From Aedes albopictus (taxonomy: Eukaryota; Arthropoda; Insecta; Diptera; Culicidae), in the NCBI RefSeq assembly GCF_035046485.1, contig NC_085138.1, forward strand, positions 41,513,464 through 41,577,463: a stretch of 64,000 nt of DNA. The letters run 5' to 3'. Under the pieces are notes generated by a model. It saw nothing but the letters and a program-made list of their open reading frames with translations. It did no database searches and had not been told where the DNA came from. This document shows, one piece after another, positions 43,985 through 55,841 of the stretch. A program made the translations under genes and the position numbers. Numbering within the stretch: the first letter of the stretch is position 1; each line of letters starts with the position of its first letter.

Positions 43985-44887
43985 GCTATAAGAACTAGTC
44001 GTTATCAACCTTCTATGTAAGAAAACTCAAAGAATGACCAAGAGATTGATGCAGAAAGTGTCAAAGTCGCCAACGCCGTTTACGTCACTTTGCAGAATTA
44101 CGGCAGACTGCAAGCCTTCACTGTCATTAAGGATGGACATTGGACAAGTAGGAGTCGGTATGATTAGAATTCGCCACACTACTGCAAGCCAAACTCGTTC
44201 ATTATCCGCAGGAAGCGTTCCTGAGTTCCTGTGCAACATCGGTCGCCGCCAGTAGTGGACTGCCTAAAATTAAGCTCCATTCGCCACACAATGAACGTGT
44301 TTGGCCATCCCGGCAATTGGACTTCTCTGGAATGGGCTATCAATCGAGTGAATTTATGAGCTCGCACCAGACATTTCAGCAGCGGTGATGACCACGATGA
44401 TGGCGCCGAACAATGATGATGCGAAGGTAGGTAGCTAGTACCAGAGTCTGTTGGTGGTGGCCCTGCTAAGTGGGTGGTTGTTAATCACACCGTTGTGGCA
44501 AGACCACTTCTCTCCAGTCAGTCAGTGCCGCCGTTGAACCACCGTTGCATCGAACATTTCCAATAACGAAGCACATTTCAACCAGCTGGCAACACTGGCG
44601 CCTGACCTGATCGAAATGAGCAACAGACCCTGTTCTGCACTGCTATAAGTTGATTGATACGGCGGCGATCCGAAGCAGGCGGATTGGGGTGCAAACCACG
44701 AAGACGCAATATCGTCAGTCAAACAGGCAGCAGCCTGCCAGGATGGGCCTCTGATGAAGTGATGAGTTTATGGGAATCATGCAGCACCATGCGGACGCCG
44801 AACAGAACAGTGAACAGTGCAAAATTAATTAAATTCTTCTAGGTCAACGGTTCAAACCGTAACGGTTTATTATATCATTCTATTAAA

Positions 44888-44935
44888 ACCATTAATGGCA
44901 TGCTCGGAATAAATGGATTGCTGGTGAAGACGACG
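44888..44935 (+). repeat. Array leader, copy 2
   Basis: Matches 26751-26798 at 46 of 48 positions. Here about 155 bp of other sequence separates it from the octamer array. Confidence 0.9.
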
Positions 44936-45089
44936 CGGAAGACGTTATTGTCTGGTCGTAAAATGAGAAATAATGACGAAATAGTTGACTACAATGAGGC
45001 AATTGATGTTCTTTGAAGATATATGTTGTGCGGTGGAAAAGCAAAAATGAAACTGTAGAGAAAATATGCGGTAATCAAATTTTAAGACA

Positions 45090-47818
45090 AAAATACAAGA
45101 CAAGAAGACAAGAAGACAAGAAAAGAAAAAGACAAGACAAGAACAAGAAGACAAGAAGACAAGAAGACAAGAAGACAAGAAGACAAGAAGACAAGAAGAC
45201 AAGAAGACAAGAAGACAAGAAGACAAGAAGACAAGAAGACAAGAAGACAAGAAGACAAGAAGACAAGAAGACAAGAAGACAAGAAGACAAGAAGACAAGA
45301 AGACAAGAAGACAAGAAGACAAGAAGACAAGAAGACAAGAAGACAAGAAGACAAGAAGACAAGAAGACAAGAAGACAAGAAGACAAGAAGACAAGAAGAC
45401 AAGAAGACAAGAAGACAAGAAGACAAGAAGACAAGAAGACAAGAAGACAAGAAGACAAGAAGACAAGAAGACAAGAAGACAAGAAGACAAGAAGACAAGA
45501 AGACAAGAAGACAAGAAGACAAGAAGACAAGAAGACAAGAAGACAAGAAGACAAGAAGACAAGAAGACAAGAAGACAAGAAGACAAGAAGACAAGAAGAC
45601 AAGAAGACAAGAAGACAAGAAGACAAGAAGACAAGAAGACAAGAAGACAAGAAGACAAGAAGACAAGAAGACAAGAAGACAAGAAGACAAGAAAACAAGA
45701 AGACAAGAAGACAAGAAGACAAGAAGACAAGAAGACAAGAAGACAAGAAGACAAGAAGACAAGAAGACAAGAAGACAAGAAGACAAGAAGACAAGAAACA
45801 AGAAGACAAGAAGACAAGAAGACAAGAAGACAAGAAGACAAGAAGACAAGAAGACAAGAAGACAAGAAGACAAGAAGACAAGAAGACAAGAAGACAAGAA
45901 GACAAGAAGACAAGAAGACAAGAAGACAAGAAGACAAGAAGACAAGAAGACAAGAAGACAAGAAGACAAGAAGACAAGAAGACAAGAAGACAAGAAGACA
46001 AGAAGACAAGAAGACAAGAAGACAAGAAGACAAGAAGACAAGAAGACAAGAAGACAAGAAGACAAGAAGACAAGAAGACAAGAAGACAAGAAGACAAGAA
46101 GACAAGAAGACAAGAAGACAAGAAGACAAGAAGACAAGAAGACAAGAAGACAAGAAGACAAGAAGACAAGAAGACAAGAAGACAAGAAGACAAGAAGACA
46201 AGAAGACAAGAAGACAAGAAGACAAGAAGACAAGAAGACAAGAAGACAAGAAGACAAGAAGACAAGAAGACAAGAAGACAAGAAGACAAGAAGACAAGAA
46301 GACAAGAAGACAAGAAGACAAGAAGACAAGAAGACAAGAAGACAAGAAGACAAGAAGACAAGAAGACAAGAAGACAAGAAGACAAGAAGACAAGAAGACA
46401 AGAAGACAAGAAGACAAGAAGACAAGAAGACAAGAAGACAAGAAGACAAGAAGACAAGAAGACAAGAAGACAAGAAGACAAGAAGACAAGAAGACAAGAA
46501 GACAAGAAGACAAGAAGACAAGAAGACAAGAAGACAAGAAGACAAGAAGACAAGAAGACAAGAAGACAAGAAGACAAGAAGACAAGAAGACAAGAAGACA
46601 AGAAGACAAGAAGACAAGAAGACAAGAAGACAAGAAGACAAGAAGACAAGAAGACAAGAAGACAAGAAGACAAGAAGACAAGAAGACAAGAAGACAAGAA
46701 GACAAGAAGACAAGAAGACAAGAAGACAAGAAGACAAGAAGACAAGAAGACAAGAAGACAAGAAGACAAGAAAACAAGAAGACAAGAAGACAAGAAGACA
46801 AGAAGACAAGAAGACAAGAAGACAAGAAGACAAGAAGACAAGAAGACAAGAAGACAAGAAGACAAGAAGACAAGAAGACAAGAAGACAAGAAGACAAGAA
46901 GACAAGAAGACAAGAAGACAAGAAGACAAGAAGACAAGAAGACAAGAAGACAAGAAGACAAGAAGACAAGAAGACAAGAAGACAAGAAGACAAGAAGACA
47001 AGAAGACAAGAAGACAAGAAGACAAGAAGACAAGAAGACAAGAAGACAAGAAGACAAGAGACAAGAAGACAAGAAGACAAGAAGACAAGAAGACAAGAAG
47101 ACAAGAAGACAAGAAGACAAGAAGACAAGAAGACAAGAAGACAAGAAGACAAGAAGACAAGAAGACAAGAAGACAAGAAGACAAGAAGACAAGAAGACAA
47201 GAAGACAAGAAGACAAGAAGACAAGAAGACAAGAAGACAAGAAGACAAGAAGACAAGAAGACAAGAAGACAAGAAGACAAGAAGACAAGAAGACAAGAAG
47301 ACAAGAAGACAAGAAGACAAGAAGACAAGAAGACAAGAAGACAAGAAGACAAGAAGACAAGAAGACAAGAAGACAAGAAGACAAGAAGACAAGAAGACAA
47401 GAAGACAAGAAGACAAGAAGACAAGAAGACAAGAAGACAAGAAGACAAGAAGACAAGAAGACAAGAAGACAAGAAGACAAGAAGACAAGAAGACAAGAAG
47501 ACAAGAAGACAAGAAGACAAGAAGACAAGAAGACAAGAAGACAAGAAGACAAGAAGACAAGAAGACAAGAAGACAAGAAGACAAGAAGACAAGAAGACAA
47601 GAAGACAAGAAGACAAGAAGACAAGAAGACAAGAAGACAAGAAGACAAGAAGACAAGAAGACGAGAAGACGAGAAGACAAGAAGACAAGAAGACAAGAAG
47701 ACAAGAAGACAAGAAGACAAGAAGACAAGAAGACAAGAAGACAAGAAGACAAGAAGACAAGAAGACAAGAAGACAAGAAGACAAGAAGACAAGAAGACAA
47801 GAAGACAAGAAGACAAGA
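45090..47818 (+). repeat. Octamer satellite array 3 (AGACAAGA)
   Basis: About 341 units in the same orientation as array 1. The first 60 bp are ragged (AGACAAGAAAAGAAAAAGAC). Rare variants break the uniformity: AAAACAAG near 45693 and 46771, a shortened unit near 45796 and 47057, and two GACGAGAA units near 47662. As in array 1 the plus strand has essentially no T, so every frame is open and the 900-1,500-codon frames are not genes. Confidence 0.97.
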
Positions 47819-49649
47819 AGACCCAGAAGACCCAGAAGACCCAAAAGACCCAGAAGACCCAGAAGACCCAGAAGACCCAGAAGACCCAGAAGACCCAGAA
47901 GACCCAGAAGACCCAGAAGACCCAGAAGACCCAGAAGACCCAGAAGACCCAGAAGACCCAGAAGACCCTGAAGTCCCAGAAGACCCAGAAGACCCAGAAG
48001 ACCCAGAAGACCCAGAAGACCCAGAAGACCCAGAAGACCCAGAAGACCCAGAAGACCCAGAAGACCCAGAAGACCCAGAAGACCCAGAAGACCCAGAAGA
48101 CCCAGAAGACCCAGAAGACCCAGAAGACCCAGAAGACCCAGAAGACCCAGAAGACCCAGAAGACCCAGAAGACCCAGAAGACCCAGAAGACCCAGAAGAC
48201 CCAGAAGACCCAGAAGACCCAGAAGACCCAGAAGACCCAGAAGACCCAGAAGACCCAGAAGACCCAGAAGACCCAGAAGACCCAGAAGACCCAGAAGACC
48301 CAGAAGACCCAGAAGACCCAGAAGACCCAGAAGACCCAGAAGACCCAGAAGACCCAGAAGACCCAGAAGACCCAGAAGACCCAGAAGACCCAGAAGACCC
48401 AGAAGACCCAGAAGACCCAGAAGACCCAGAAGACCCAGAAGACCCAGAAGACCCAGAAGACCCAGAAGACCCAGAAGACCCAGAAGACCCAGAAGACCCA
48501 GAAGACCCAGAAGACCCAGAAGACCCAGAAGACCCAGAAGACCCAGAAGACCCAGAAGACCCAGAAGACCCAGAAGACCCAGAAGACCCAGAAGACCCAG
48601 AAGACCCAGAAGACCCAGAAGACCCAGAAGACCCAGAAGACCCAGAAGACCCAGAAGACCCAGAAGACCCAGAAGACCCAGAAGACCCAGAAGACCCAGA
48701 AGACCCAGAAGACCCAGAAGACCCAGAAGACCCAGAAGACCCAGAAGACCCAGAAGACCCAGAAGACCCAGAAGACCCAGAAGACCCAGAAGACCCAGAA
48801 GACCCAGAAGACCCAGAAGACCCAGAAGACCCAGAAGACCCAGAAGACCCAGAAGACCCAGAAGACCCAGAAGACCCAGAAGACCCAGAAGACCCAGAAG
48901 ACCCAGAAGACCCAGAAGACCCAGAAGACCCAGAAGACCCAGAAGACCCAGAAGACCCAGAAGACCCAGAAGACCCAGAAGACCCAGAAGACCCAGAAGA
49001 CCCAGAAGACCCAGAAGACCCAGAAGACCCAGAAGACCCAGAAGACCCAGAAGACCCAGAAGACCCAGAAGACCCAGAAGACCCAGAAGACCCAGAAGAC
49101 CCAGAAGACCCAGAAGACCCAGAAGACCCAGAAGACCCAGAAGACCCAGAAGACCCAGAAGACCCAGAAGACCCAGAAGACCCAGAAGACCCAGAAGACC
49201 CAGAAGACCCAGAAGACCCAGAAGACCCAGAAGACCCAGAAGACCCAGAAGACCCAGAAGACCCAGAAGACCCAGAAGACCCAGAAGACCCAGAAGACCC
49301 AGAAGACCCAGAAGACCCAGAAGACCCAGAAGACCCAGAAGACCCAGAAGACCCAGAAGACCCAGAAGACCCAGAAGACCCAGAAGACCCAGAAGACCCA
49401 GAAGACCCAGAAGACCCAGAAGACCCAGAAGACCCAGAAGACCCAGAAGACCCAGAAGACCCAGAAGACCCAGAAGACCCAGAAGACCCAGAAGACCCAG
49501 AAGACCCAGAAGACCCAGAAGACCCAGAAGACCCAGAAGACCCAGAAGACCCAGAAGACCCAGAAGACCCAGAAGACCCAGAAGACCCAGAAGACCCAGA
49601 AGACCCAGAAGACCCAGAAGACCCAGAAGACCCAGAAGACCCAGAAGAC
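47819..49649 (+). repeat. Nonamer satellite array (AGACCCAGA)
   Basis: About 203 units of 9 bp follow directly on the octamer array. The first 150 bp hold the only variants seen (CCCAAAAG near 47842, GACCCTGAAGTCC near 47967); the rest looks perfect. With a 9-bp period each frame has its own tripeptide (QKT, RRP, EDP). The right edge decays into ACCAGCTAACCAGAAGACATG and similar. Confidence 0.97.
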
Positions 49650-49736
49650 CAGCTAACCAGAAGACATGAATACTAGAAGATCAGGAGACCAGGAAATCCC
49701 AAAATTAAGTGCAACGAGTAGAATAACCCAAGCAAC
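49650..49736. repeat. Decayed edge of the nonamer array
   Basis: GACCAG, AGAAGACATG, AGAAGATCAGGAGACCAGG: array-like words with many changes, ending before the MITE. Confidence 0.6.
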
Positions 49737-49896
49737 ACACATGTCTTATAAGAGTTATGACAGCGCAAGTTTTGGTTATATAGAAGTTAATTTGGCATTA
49801 TTTTAACACAATGCTAGAATTACGTCAAATTAATTTCTACACAACCTACTGAACTTGCACTGCCGTTACTTTTACAAGACATGTGTGTTGCTTGGG
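49737..49896. mobile_element. 160-bp MITE with CCCAAGCAACACACATGT ends
   Basis: CCCAAGCAACACACATGTCT at the left and its complement at the right, continuing inward with TTATAAGAGTTA/TTACTTTTACAA-type pairing. The end sequence is, by my recollection, very common in Aedes and Culex. Target duplication unclear. Confidence 0.85.
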
Positions 49897-51164
49897 AAGG
49901 TACAACAAATAGACTCTAGTTCACCTTATCGGCAAAAAAAAAGTTTAATCATACGTCAATAGCTGATGTTTTACGATTTTGAATGTTGAAGCCCCCACAA
50001 AGTGATTCCAAGATGTCACGTCAATTTCCCATATCGAATGTCACAACAAATCTCCGGCTATCTCCGGAATCCACTACCCGTCAATCACCAATGATTGACG
50101 TATTTTTACACTCGTTATTAGTTTAGGCCGGCTCTCGTAGGAATACAAACATCCATTCGGACATTTATTCGTTGCGTAACTTCGCACCAGAAAACATTCA
50201 TTCGTTCCCTACATTTAATAGTCACTGGACCGGGCAAAATTACTAACCATCCCGCACCGTTCCCCTTCTCACAATAATCTAATAACTTCTAATGGTCCGC
50301 AACGCGAAAAGGGGCAAAAATTTCCGACAGCAGGAATCTAATCGTCCAGTAAATTATTGTGTCTAATAAATTGCCAATTTGGAAACTGATAGCATACAGC
50401 AACAGCAACAATAACGGCAACAATCGTAGACCAAACCAAAGCGGCCATATAGGTACGATGCGACGGTAACTAGGTAATAAAAGGATGGTTCATAATCGAA
50501 CACAAAAGGGGTTCCGGACCATTAGTGAAATGGTGCTCACCCGAATCATGGTGGATGTGAATGTGGGAATGCACTGTGGGGTTTTTGATGACCAAAGACT
50601 AGTCTTATTAAAAAGTATAACTACAAAATGGGTTGTTGGGTTGAAATGATGTTTGAAGAGATGTGAAGGACTTTTAGTAAAATAAATCATTGAGATTAAA
50701 ATTCATCGCGAATCTATGATAGATGTCAAACAATCCCATTTTACCAGAAACCTTACCCTTTCATTTATTTAAACCATCACATACCCGCCACCACCCTCCC
50801 CCCCGACAACTAATTTTGAAAATGCTGGCATTTCGTCAATCAGTCCAGGATGGTCAAATGCTTCTAATATTTTTTCTTCAATTTTTATTTTTCATCGATT
50901 TTCAAAGAAGCAATAGGGAACACATTTTCAGATTTTTTTATATCAGAAAATTTCATTTTTTCATAATCTTCAACCACTTTATTTAATTTACAGCTCTTTT
51001 GTCTACTACGGCACTGCGTGAACGATTCCAATTGGCAGCTGCACTTACACTTTCTACAACAATACATTTAGTATTCTACTACTATATCTATCTCGTTGCC
51101 TTTGCGCTGCTGTCACTTTTCTACCCAGTCCATGGTAGAATGATATGCATGAGGATGTTGATTA
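49897..51164. other. Unrecognised, mostly unique sequence
   Basis: No recognisable gene. 50700-51000 has a C-rich word (CCACCCTCCCCCCC) and T-rich stretches; frames of 60-103 codons overlap on both strands. Confidence 0.4.
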
Positions 51165-51864
51165 GAGTGGGTCATCGTTTATATGGAAAAGTGAAAAATT
51201 CAATGGTATCCCATCAGATCAAAGCTTTTTTGATACCATTTCAGGACCCAAATAAGTGTGCAAAATTTGGGCACGATCGGTTATGTCTACGTTTTGCGCA
51301 TCGCGATTGAAGTTTGTATGAGGTATTACATGGGAAAACACACTTTTTTGAATTTCTCTCATAACAATCTCGAATTTTTCTAAAACCCTGTAACCGTTAA
51401 AGAGAAAACATAGCCTAGGATGTCCTGAAAAACTTTGTCGAAGACCACGAAGTGATCTGATGCTAATGAAAAAAGTTCTAGCGTTGGCATTGCTTGGTGA
51501 AACAACATGATTTTGTTGCTTTTATTATTCCTTTACATGTTAAAACATAAACACATGCATGCGGTTCGTTGGTTATAACTATTTTCACAAGCATCGGATC
51601 GCTTTGCGGTCTTCAACAAAGTTCTTCAGAACATCCTAGGCTATCAATTTACAGTATCGGTTAAAAAGTTTCAGACAAACTTTTTCAACTTATGGCTAAA
51701 ATGCAAAAAAGTATGTTTTCTCATACAAAATCCCATACAAATTTCAATTGCAATGCGCAAAGTGTAGACGCAACCGATCGTGCTCAAATTTTGCACAGAT
51801 ACTCAGGACCCGAAACGGAACCAAAAAAGCTTTGATCTGAGAAAACGCTTCCGATGACCCACAC
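51165..51864. mobile_element. 700-bp long-inverted-repeat MITE (TA-flanked)
   Basis: Arms of about 300 bp (51165-51470 and 51560-51864) are reverse complements at about 75-80%, starting GAGTGGGTCATCG and GTGTGGGTCATCG. TA lies outside both ends. Shared inner blocks include GATCAAAGCTTTTTTG, GCACGATCGGTT and ACATCCTAGGCTAT. A 103-codon frame overlapping the left arm is not a gene. Confidence 0.85.
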
Positions 51865-51915
51865 TAATGTTGATGTATGGCATTTGTTCCTTTTTCAGTT
51901 CGATTGGGGGTCACT

Positions 51916-54206
51916 AATTTACATCATTTTTGAACTCGGTAAATTGACGATCATTTTTAGTGTAGAATCATGCCCTGAGTTCGAAAACGTGAAGGAAAAT
52001 AAATCACAGTAAAGCGGATTTTTTTTCGACTTTCCATACAAGGCTGTCAATTTGAAATCGATTTTTGTTCCGTTTTTAAGCATTAATTTTTTTTTTTTCA
52101 ATTTTTCGCTTCCTTCATACAACTCTGTTTCCGTAACCAATGTTTCGATTGAGCTGAAATTGTCACTGTAACTGGCTAACACATAATGTTTCAAATGTAC
52201 GTAGAGAAAGAATTTTTTTTTCTTACTGAAAAAAAAAAATACGTATCTTCATTATTTTTTGGAGTTTTTATTCAAATTTAAGGAGATTGGCTACAGTCAG
52301 TTTTTTTACGCGGTTTTCATTTACGAGGTTTTTTTACGCGGATTTTTGAATTGACGCGGTTTACATTTACGTGGATTTTCAATTTTAAGCCGGATTTTTT
52401 CCAAGCATTAAAAACGTAGAATATGATGCAGAGTAATTTTCTGGATATCCAAGGATATCCAAACTGTTCTTGAGATTAGGTCCTAAAGTCTACGTCTGTA
52501 ACGGTAACTTCTTGCATTATACAAAGCAACGATTTGTAATCTATTAAGCCCAGTAAGTCATTTGAAAGTTCAATAGACAGTTTCGAATCAGTCGGGATAT
52601 CCAAACTATTCTGGAGTTTAGATCCTAAAGTCTACGGGTGTACAGTTACCGGTATCATTCATTCATAATACAAAGCTACGACTTGTAATCTTTCATGACT
52701 TACTGAACATCTCAAAGTTTAATAGACAGCATCAGATCTGTTGAGATGTCTAAGGACATCCAAACCATTCTTGAGATTACATGAAATTTTTTCATTGTAC
52801 AAATCTACGATGTGTTATCATTATGTCCAGAGATTATTATTATATCTATTATTGTTTCTATCTATCAGATAATTATGTCTATTATGTCCATTTCTGGCTG
52901 TTCAATTGGCTGATTTGGAATATTTTAAAACTATTTTGAAATAATTATTGATTTAAACCCTGTCTAATTATGCATAGTTACTATTTTTAGCTTGAGAAAC
53001 TACTGTCATAGCCATAGACTTTAAAACTGAGTTCCAGAACACTTAGGATTACCTGAAATATACCAAAATTGTCTAAGAATGCTATGTGACCTTTAACTAT
53101 CAACCCTCGAGCAATCGCGCTGTTGTATTTCGTACAACACGTTGAAATAATCTCGCTTTTCGTGTTCAGAATCAGCGTGGTGCTGACGGTGGTGGGCAAC
53201 CGCACGAGTTACGGAAGGTTAAGTGAACATGATTTACTGCCTGTACTTCGGCACTTATGCGACAACTGTGAGATGGTGTCTTAACAACCAGTGTTGCAAA
53301 ACTTCATCTCATTCATTTGAACATTAACCAACAAATATTTTCAAACATTTTTCCTTCTATTCATGTTCAAAACGATTTCATTCAATCAGGACACCTATCA
53401 AATGAGAAGCGAATCCTTGTCAATTGAATACATTGTCACTCGAATGAGTAACTGGGCACGAAACACAAGAAAACCCTGCAAAATTCCGCCAGACTGAAAA
53501 AATATCGAATGTCGGGTCAAAGTTGGGTCAATTTTTATCGAATGTTGAGCCACTGTTGGACCAACATCGACCAAGTATTGGGTCCATGTTGGGTTCGGTG
53601 GCCAAAATAAAAATAGGTGAATGATAGGTTGATGTCGGGTTTGACGTCATCAATGATGGTAAAAGCTTTAAACCTTTAAACAATAGCTTGGCAGTTCGTG
53701 TAACTTGTAGAAATGTTGAGTGACAGGCAAAAATCTTAAAATGTTGTCTTAAAATAATTCGTTGAGTTCATTTTTTAATATAAAATCAAGAAGGAAATTA
53801 TTGAGTTAAAAGTGGTTTTCATATACGCGGATTTTTGAATTACCGCGGTTTATTTTTACGCGGTTTTTTTACGCGGTATGTATAACCCGCGTAAAAAAAA
53901 CCTGACTGTATGTAATTATCTCAAATTTGATGCAAAAAAAATATGCTCTGGTGATCGACACATATTATATTCAGCTTTCTATTTATACAAAAATATTGAA
54001 AATTCGTTGACTGCAACGCAAAATATTTGAATTTTAGTAAATTATATATTTTTAAAAACTGTATTATTCGATTTTCAGGAAAAACTAAAAAAATGTTCTA
54101 TTTAAATTTTTTGAGGATCTTGATATCCGAACAAAATTAAGCATCAAACATTTTGGTCATTGATAGAAGTTCATGACTTTCGTTTTTTCATATCCCCAGT
54201 TTACAA
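51916..54206 (+). mobile_element. 669-bp repeat family, copy 2, split by another element
   Basis: The left part (51916-52293) and right part (53909-54206) match copies 1 and 3 in order. Between them is a 1.6 kb TA-flanked element. The right end has diverged (ATATCCCCAGTTTACAAACC). This copy is more decayed than the other two. Confidence 0.8.
52294..53908. mobile_element. 1.6 kb TA-flanked element with TTTTTTTACGCGG ends
   Basis: CAGTCAGTTTTTTTACGCGG at the left and its complement (one base longer T-run) at the right, with TA outside each (52292-52293 and 53909-53910). Both ends repeat the word TACGCGG several times in AT-rich context. Inside are three diverged units of about 150 bp with ATATCCAAACTNTTCT(T/G)GAG (near 52450, 52595 and 52755), and near 53450-53640 a stretch related to 60890-60950. 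No transposase. Tc1/mariner-type by target and ends. Confidence 0.78.
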
Positions 54207-54900
54207 ACCCCGCCCCCTTTTAATACCTTTATCTCTTTTTTTATTTTTTTTTTTAATTCGTTGAGTGTTGTAAAAACACATATTTTTCATTGTTACTAAA
54301 ATCTTATTTTGACAATAAAAATCTCAAAAATTGTTTCCTTTTGCTTGTAAAAATAAAAGTCAATTACACCGGCTTCGGCCAGAGGCCACACAGACTGAAC
54401 ATAACTAACATTACTAAGCTGACAGACGCCGCTAACCGCTCGGCCACGAAGCCCACAAAAATCGATGAAGAAAATCGATAAAAATAGTAAAAGGATTTGA
54501 CTATCCTGGGCTACTTGCAAAGTTTTAAGGCCGGAAGTCAGCTTTCTATAGAAAGAAATGTAATAAATCTAAGGGTGATTTTTGGAAAACTAGAATCATG
54601 TGATATTTTACATGTACAAGAATATTTCTATCAGCGTATTTTTTATCCTGAAAATCCATCAAGTCTCCTCAAACATTTTGCAGACATCTTTTAAATCCAA
54701 TAAACCGTTTTCGAGTATTTTTTTTAAAGAAGTAAAATATGTTTTTTTTTTCAAATGCCTATAGGTTATGTGTTGAAGATTAACAAAATCCAGGCATGAA
54801 AAAAATCTCATTCAAATTAAAAAAAAAACCAATCAAAACTGGCATATTTTCCCGTATTTTGGGCTGAAAATGAGGGATTTTTTTTTATTATTTTCAAAAA
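54207..54900. other. AT-rich sequence around the tRNA-like fold
   Basis: No gene. Short A- and T-runs; frames of 63-74 codons overlap the tRNA-like fold on both strands. Confidence 0.4.
54371..54453 (-). tRNA. tRNA-like fold, probably a pseudogene or SINE head
   Basis: On the minus strand 83 nt begin GGCTTCGTGGCCGAGCGGTT and end CGAAGCC, a 7-bp acceptor-like stem. TGGCCGAGCGG fits the A box of the Pol III promoter, and the first 25 nt look like a serine-type tRNA. The anticodon stem and the B box (GGTTCGAATCC) are not recognisable, so it is not a functional tRNA. A tRNA-derived SINE or a pseudogene is likelier; a chance inverted repeat is possible. Confidence 0.35.
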
Positions 54901-55336
54901 TAAGTCTATTTTTTGTACAGGAATCTTATGAAGAAATCTTCCATGGATGATTTGACAATTTCCTCCAGAGATTCTTTAAAAAAAAATTACCTTACAAGAA
55001 TCAGGTCTGAAAGTCTGTCAGAGATTCTTTCGAAAAATATTTTAGGGATTCTTTTTAAAATTTTCCCAAGAATATCTTGAGAAATTCCTACTGGGTTTTC
55101 TGGACAATTTTCACCAGGAATTATTCAATCTTCAATGGGTTGTTTTAAATTTTCTTCAAGAACTTCTTCAGAAGCACCAACAGAGATTTTGCCAGATATT
55201 TCTCTAAGGATTCCTTTAGGAAAACCCTCCAGGAGTTCTTTTGGAAAATATGCTTAGGATTCCTTTAGAATTTCCCTCAGCAATTCCTTGCTTTTTTCAG
55301 CGACTTGTTAAAGAAATTCCTTTAAGGACATGTTTA

Positions 55337-55460
55337 TTAACCATAAAAGGGATACCTGGGGTCCATTGGACCCCAGGCGCCTTTCAGAGCTCGTCTTAGA
55401 TGGAACACACTCAGCGAGGTGACGAAACTGAGGCCATAAAGGTATCCCTTTTAGGGTTAA
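55337..55460. mobile_element. 124-bp TTAA-flanked MITE
   Basis: TTAACCATAAAAGGGATACC at the left and TTAACCCTAAAAGGGATACC in complement at the right, TTAA at both outer edges. A GGGGTCCATTGGACCCC palindrome follows the left end. A piggyBac-derived MITE is the best fit. Confidence 0.85.
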
Positions 55461-55742
55461 TTATTATTAAATTTCTTCTGAAATTCTTCAAGAGTTTTTT
55501 TTTTTTTGAAAACCTTCCACATATTTATGAAGAAATTCCTCAGACTATTTCGAACTAGTGAAATGTTATGGTCAATATGGCCCAGTCAAGCACGCTAAAC
55601 GGGAACAACGCCATTGCGATGCGAAAAAGCTAACATCCTAACAGGGTTAACGTTATCTTCCAGGCATTTCTTCAGAAAATTACATTTCAGCAAAAGCTAC
55701 TTCGTAAATTTCATAAGAGGATGCCCCTTGGATTGTTGCAGG

Positions 55743-55841
55743 CAGGGATGGCATGCTCCTCAGTGCGAGTGCAGGTGTGCGCGGTTTTAATATGAAAACG
55801 AGCTGCACTGTGCATATTTTCAGTGCGGAGTGCCCTCCCTG
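55743..55841. mobile_element. 99-bp hAT-like MITE
   Basis: The ends CAGGGATGGCA and, in complement, CAGGGAGGGCA are hAT-like. GTTGCAGG (55735-55742) and GCTGCAGG (55842-55849) flank it, an 8-bp duplication with one change. The interior has alternating CAGTGCG/GTGCAG words. Confidence 0.8.

Larger units (their letters stand above)
43441..44887. other. Unique-looking sequence with one possible exon
   Basis: This is more balanced in composition than its neighbours. Short frames of 62-75 codons on both strands lie at 44027-44842, none recognised. It holds a 15-bp-stem hairpin at 43948-43984 and a possible exon at 43714-43826. Confidence 0.4.

Noticed and set aside
26800..49649. CRISPR array
   Set aside because: No spacers: the units are contiguous 8- or 9-mers, and the window is clearly insect nuclear DNA.
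26800..49649. Telomeric or centromeric repeat
   Set aside because: The arrays lie inside transposon-rich unique DNA with both flanks visible, in mixed orientation and at modest size. Nothing in the sequence ties them to telomere or centromere.
44945..49656. Open frames of 913-1,547 codons, including a long QKT repeat protein
   Set aside because: Same reason: octamer and nonamer arrays without T. No start context, domain or codon signature supports a gene.
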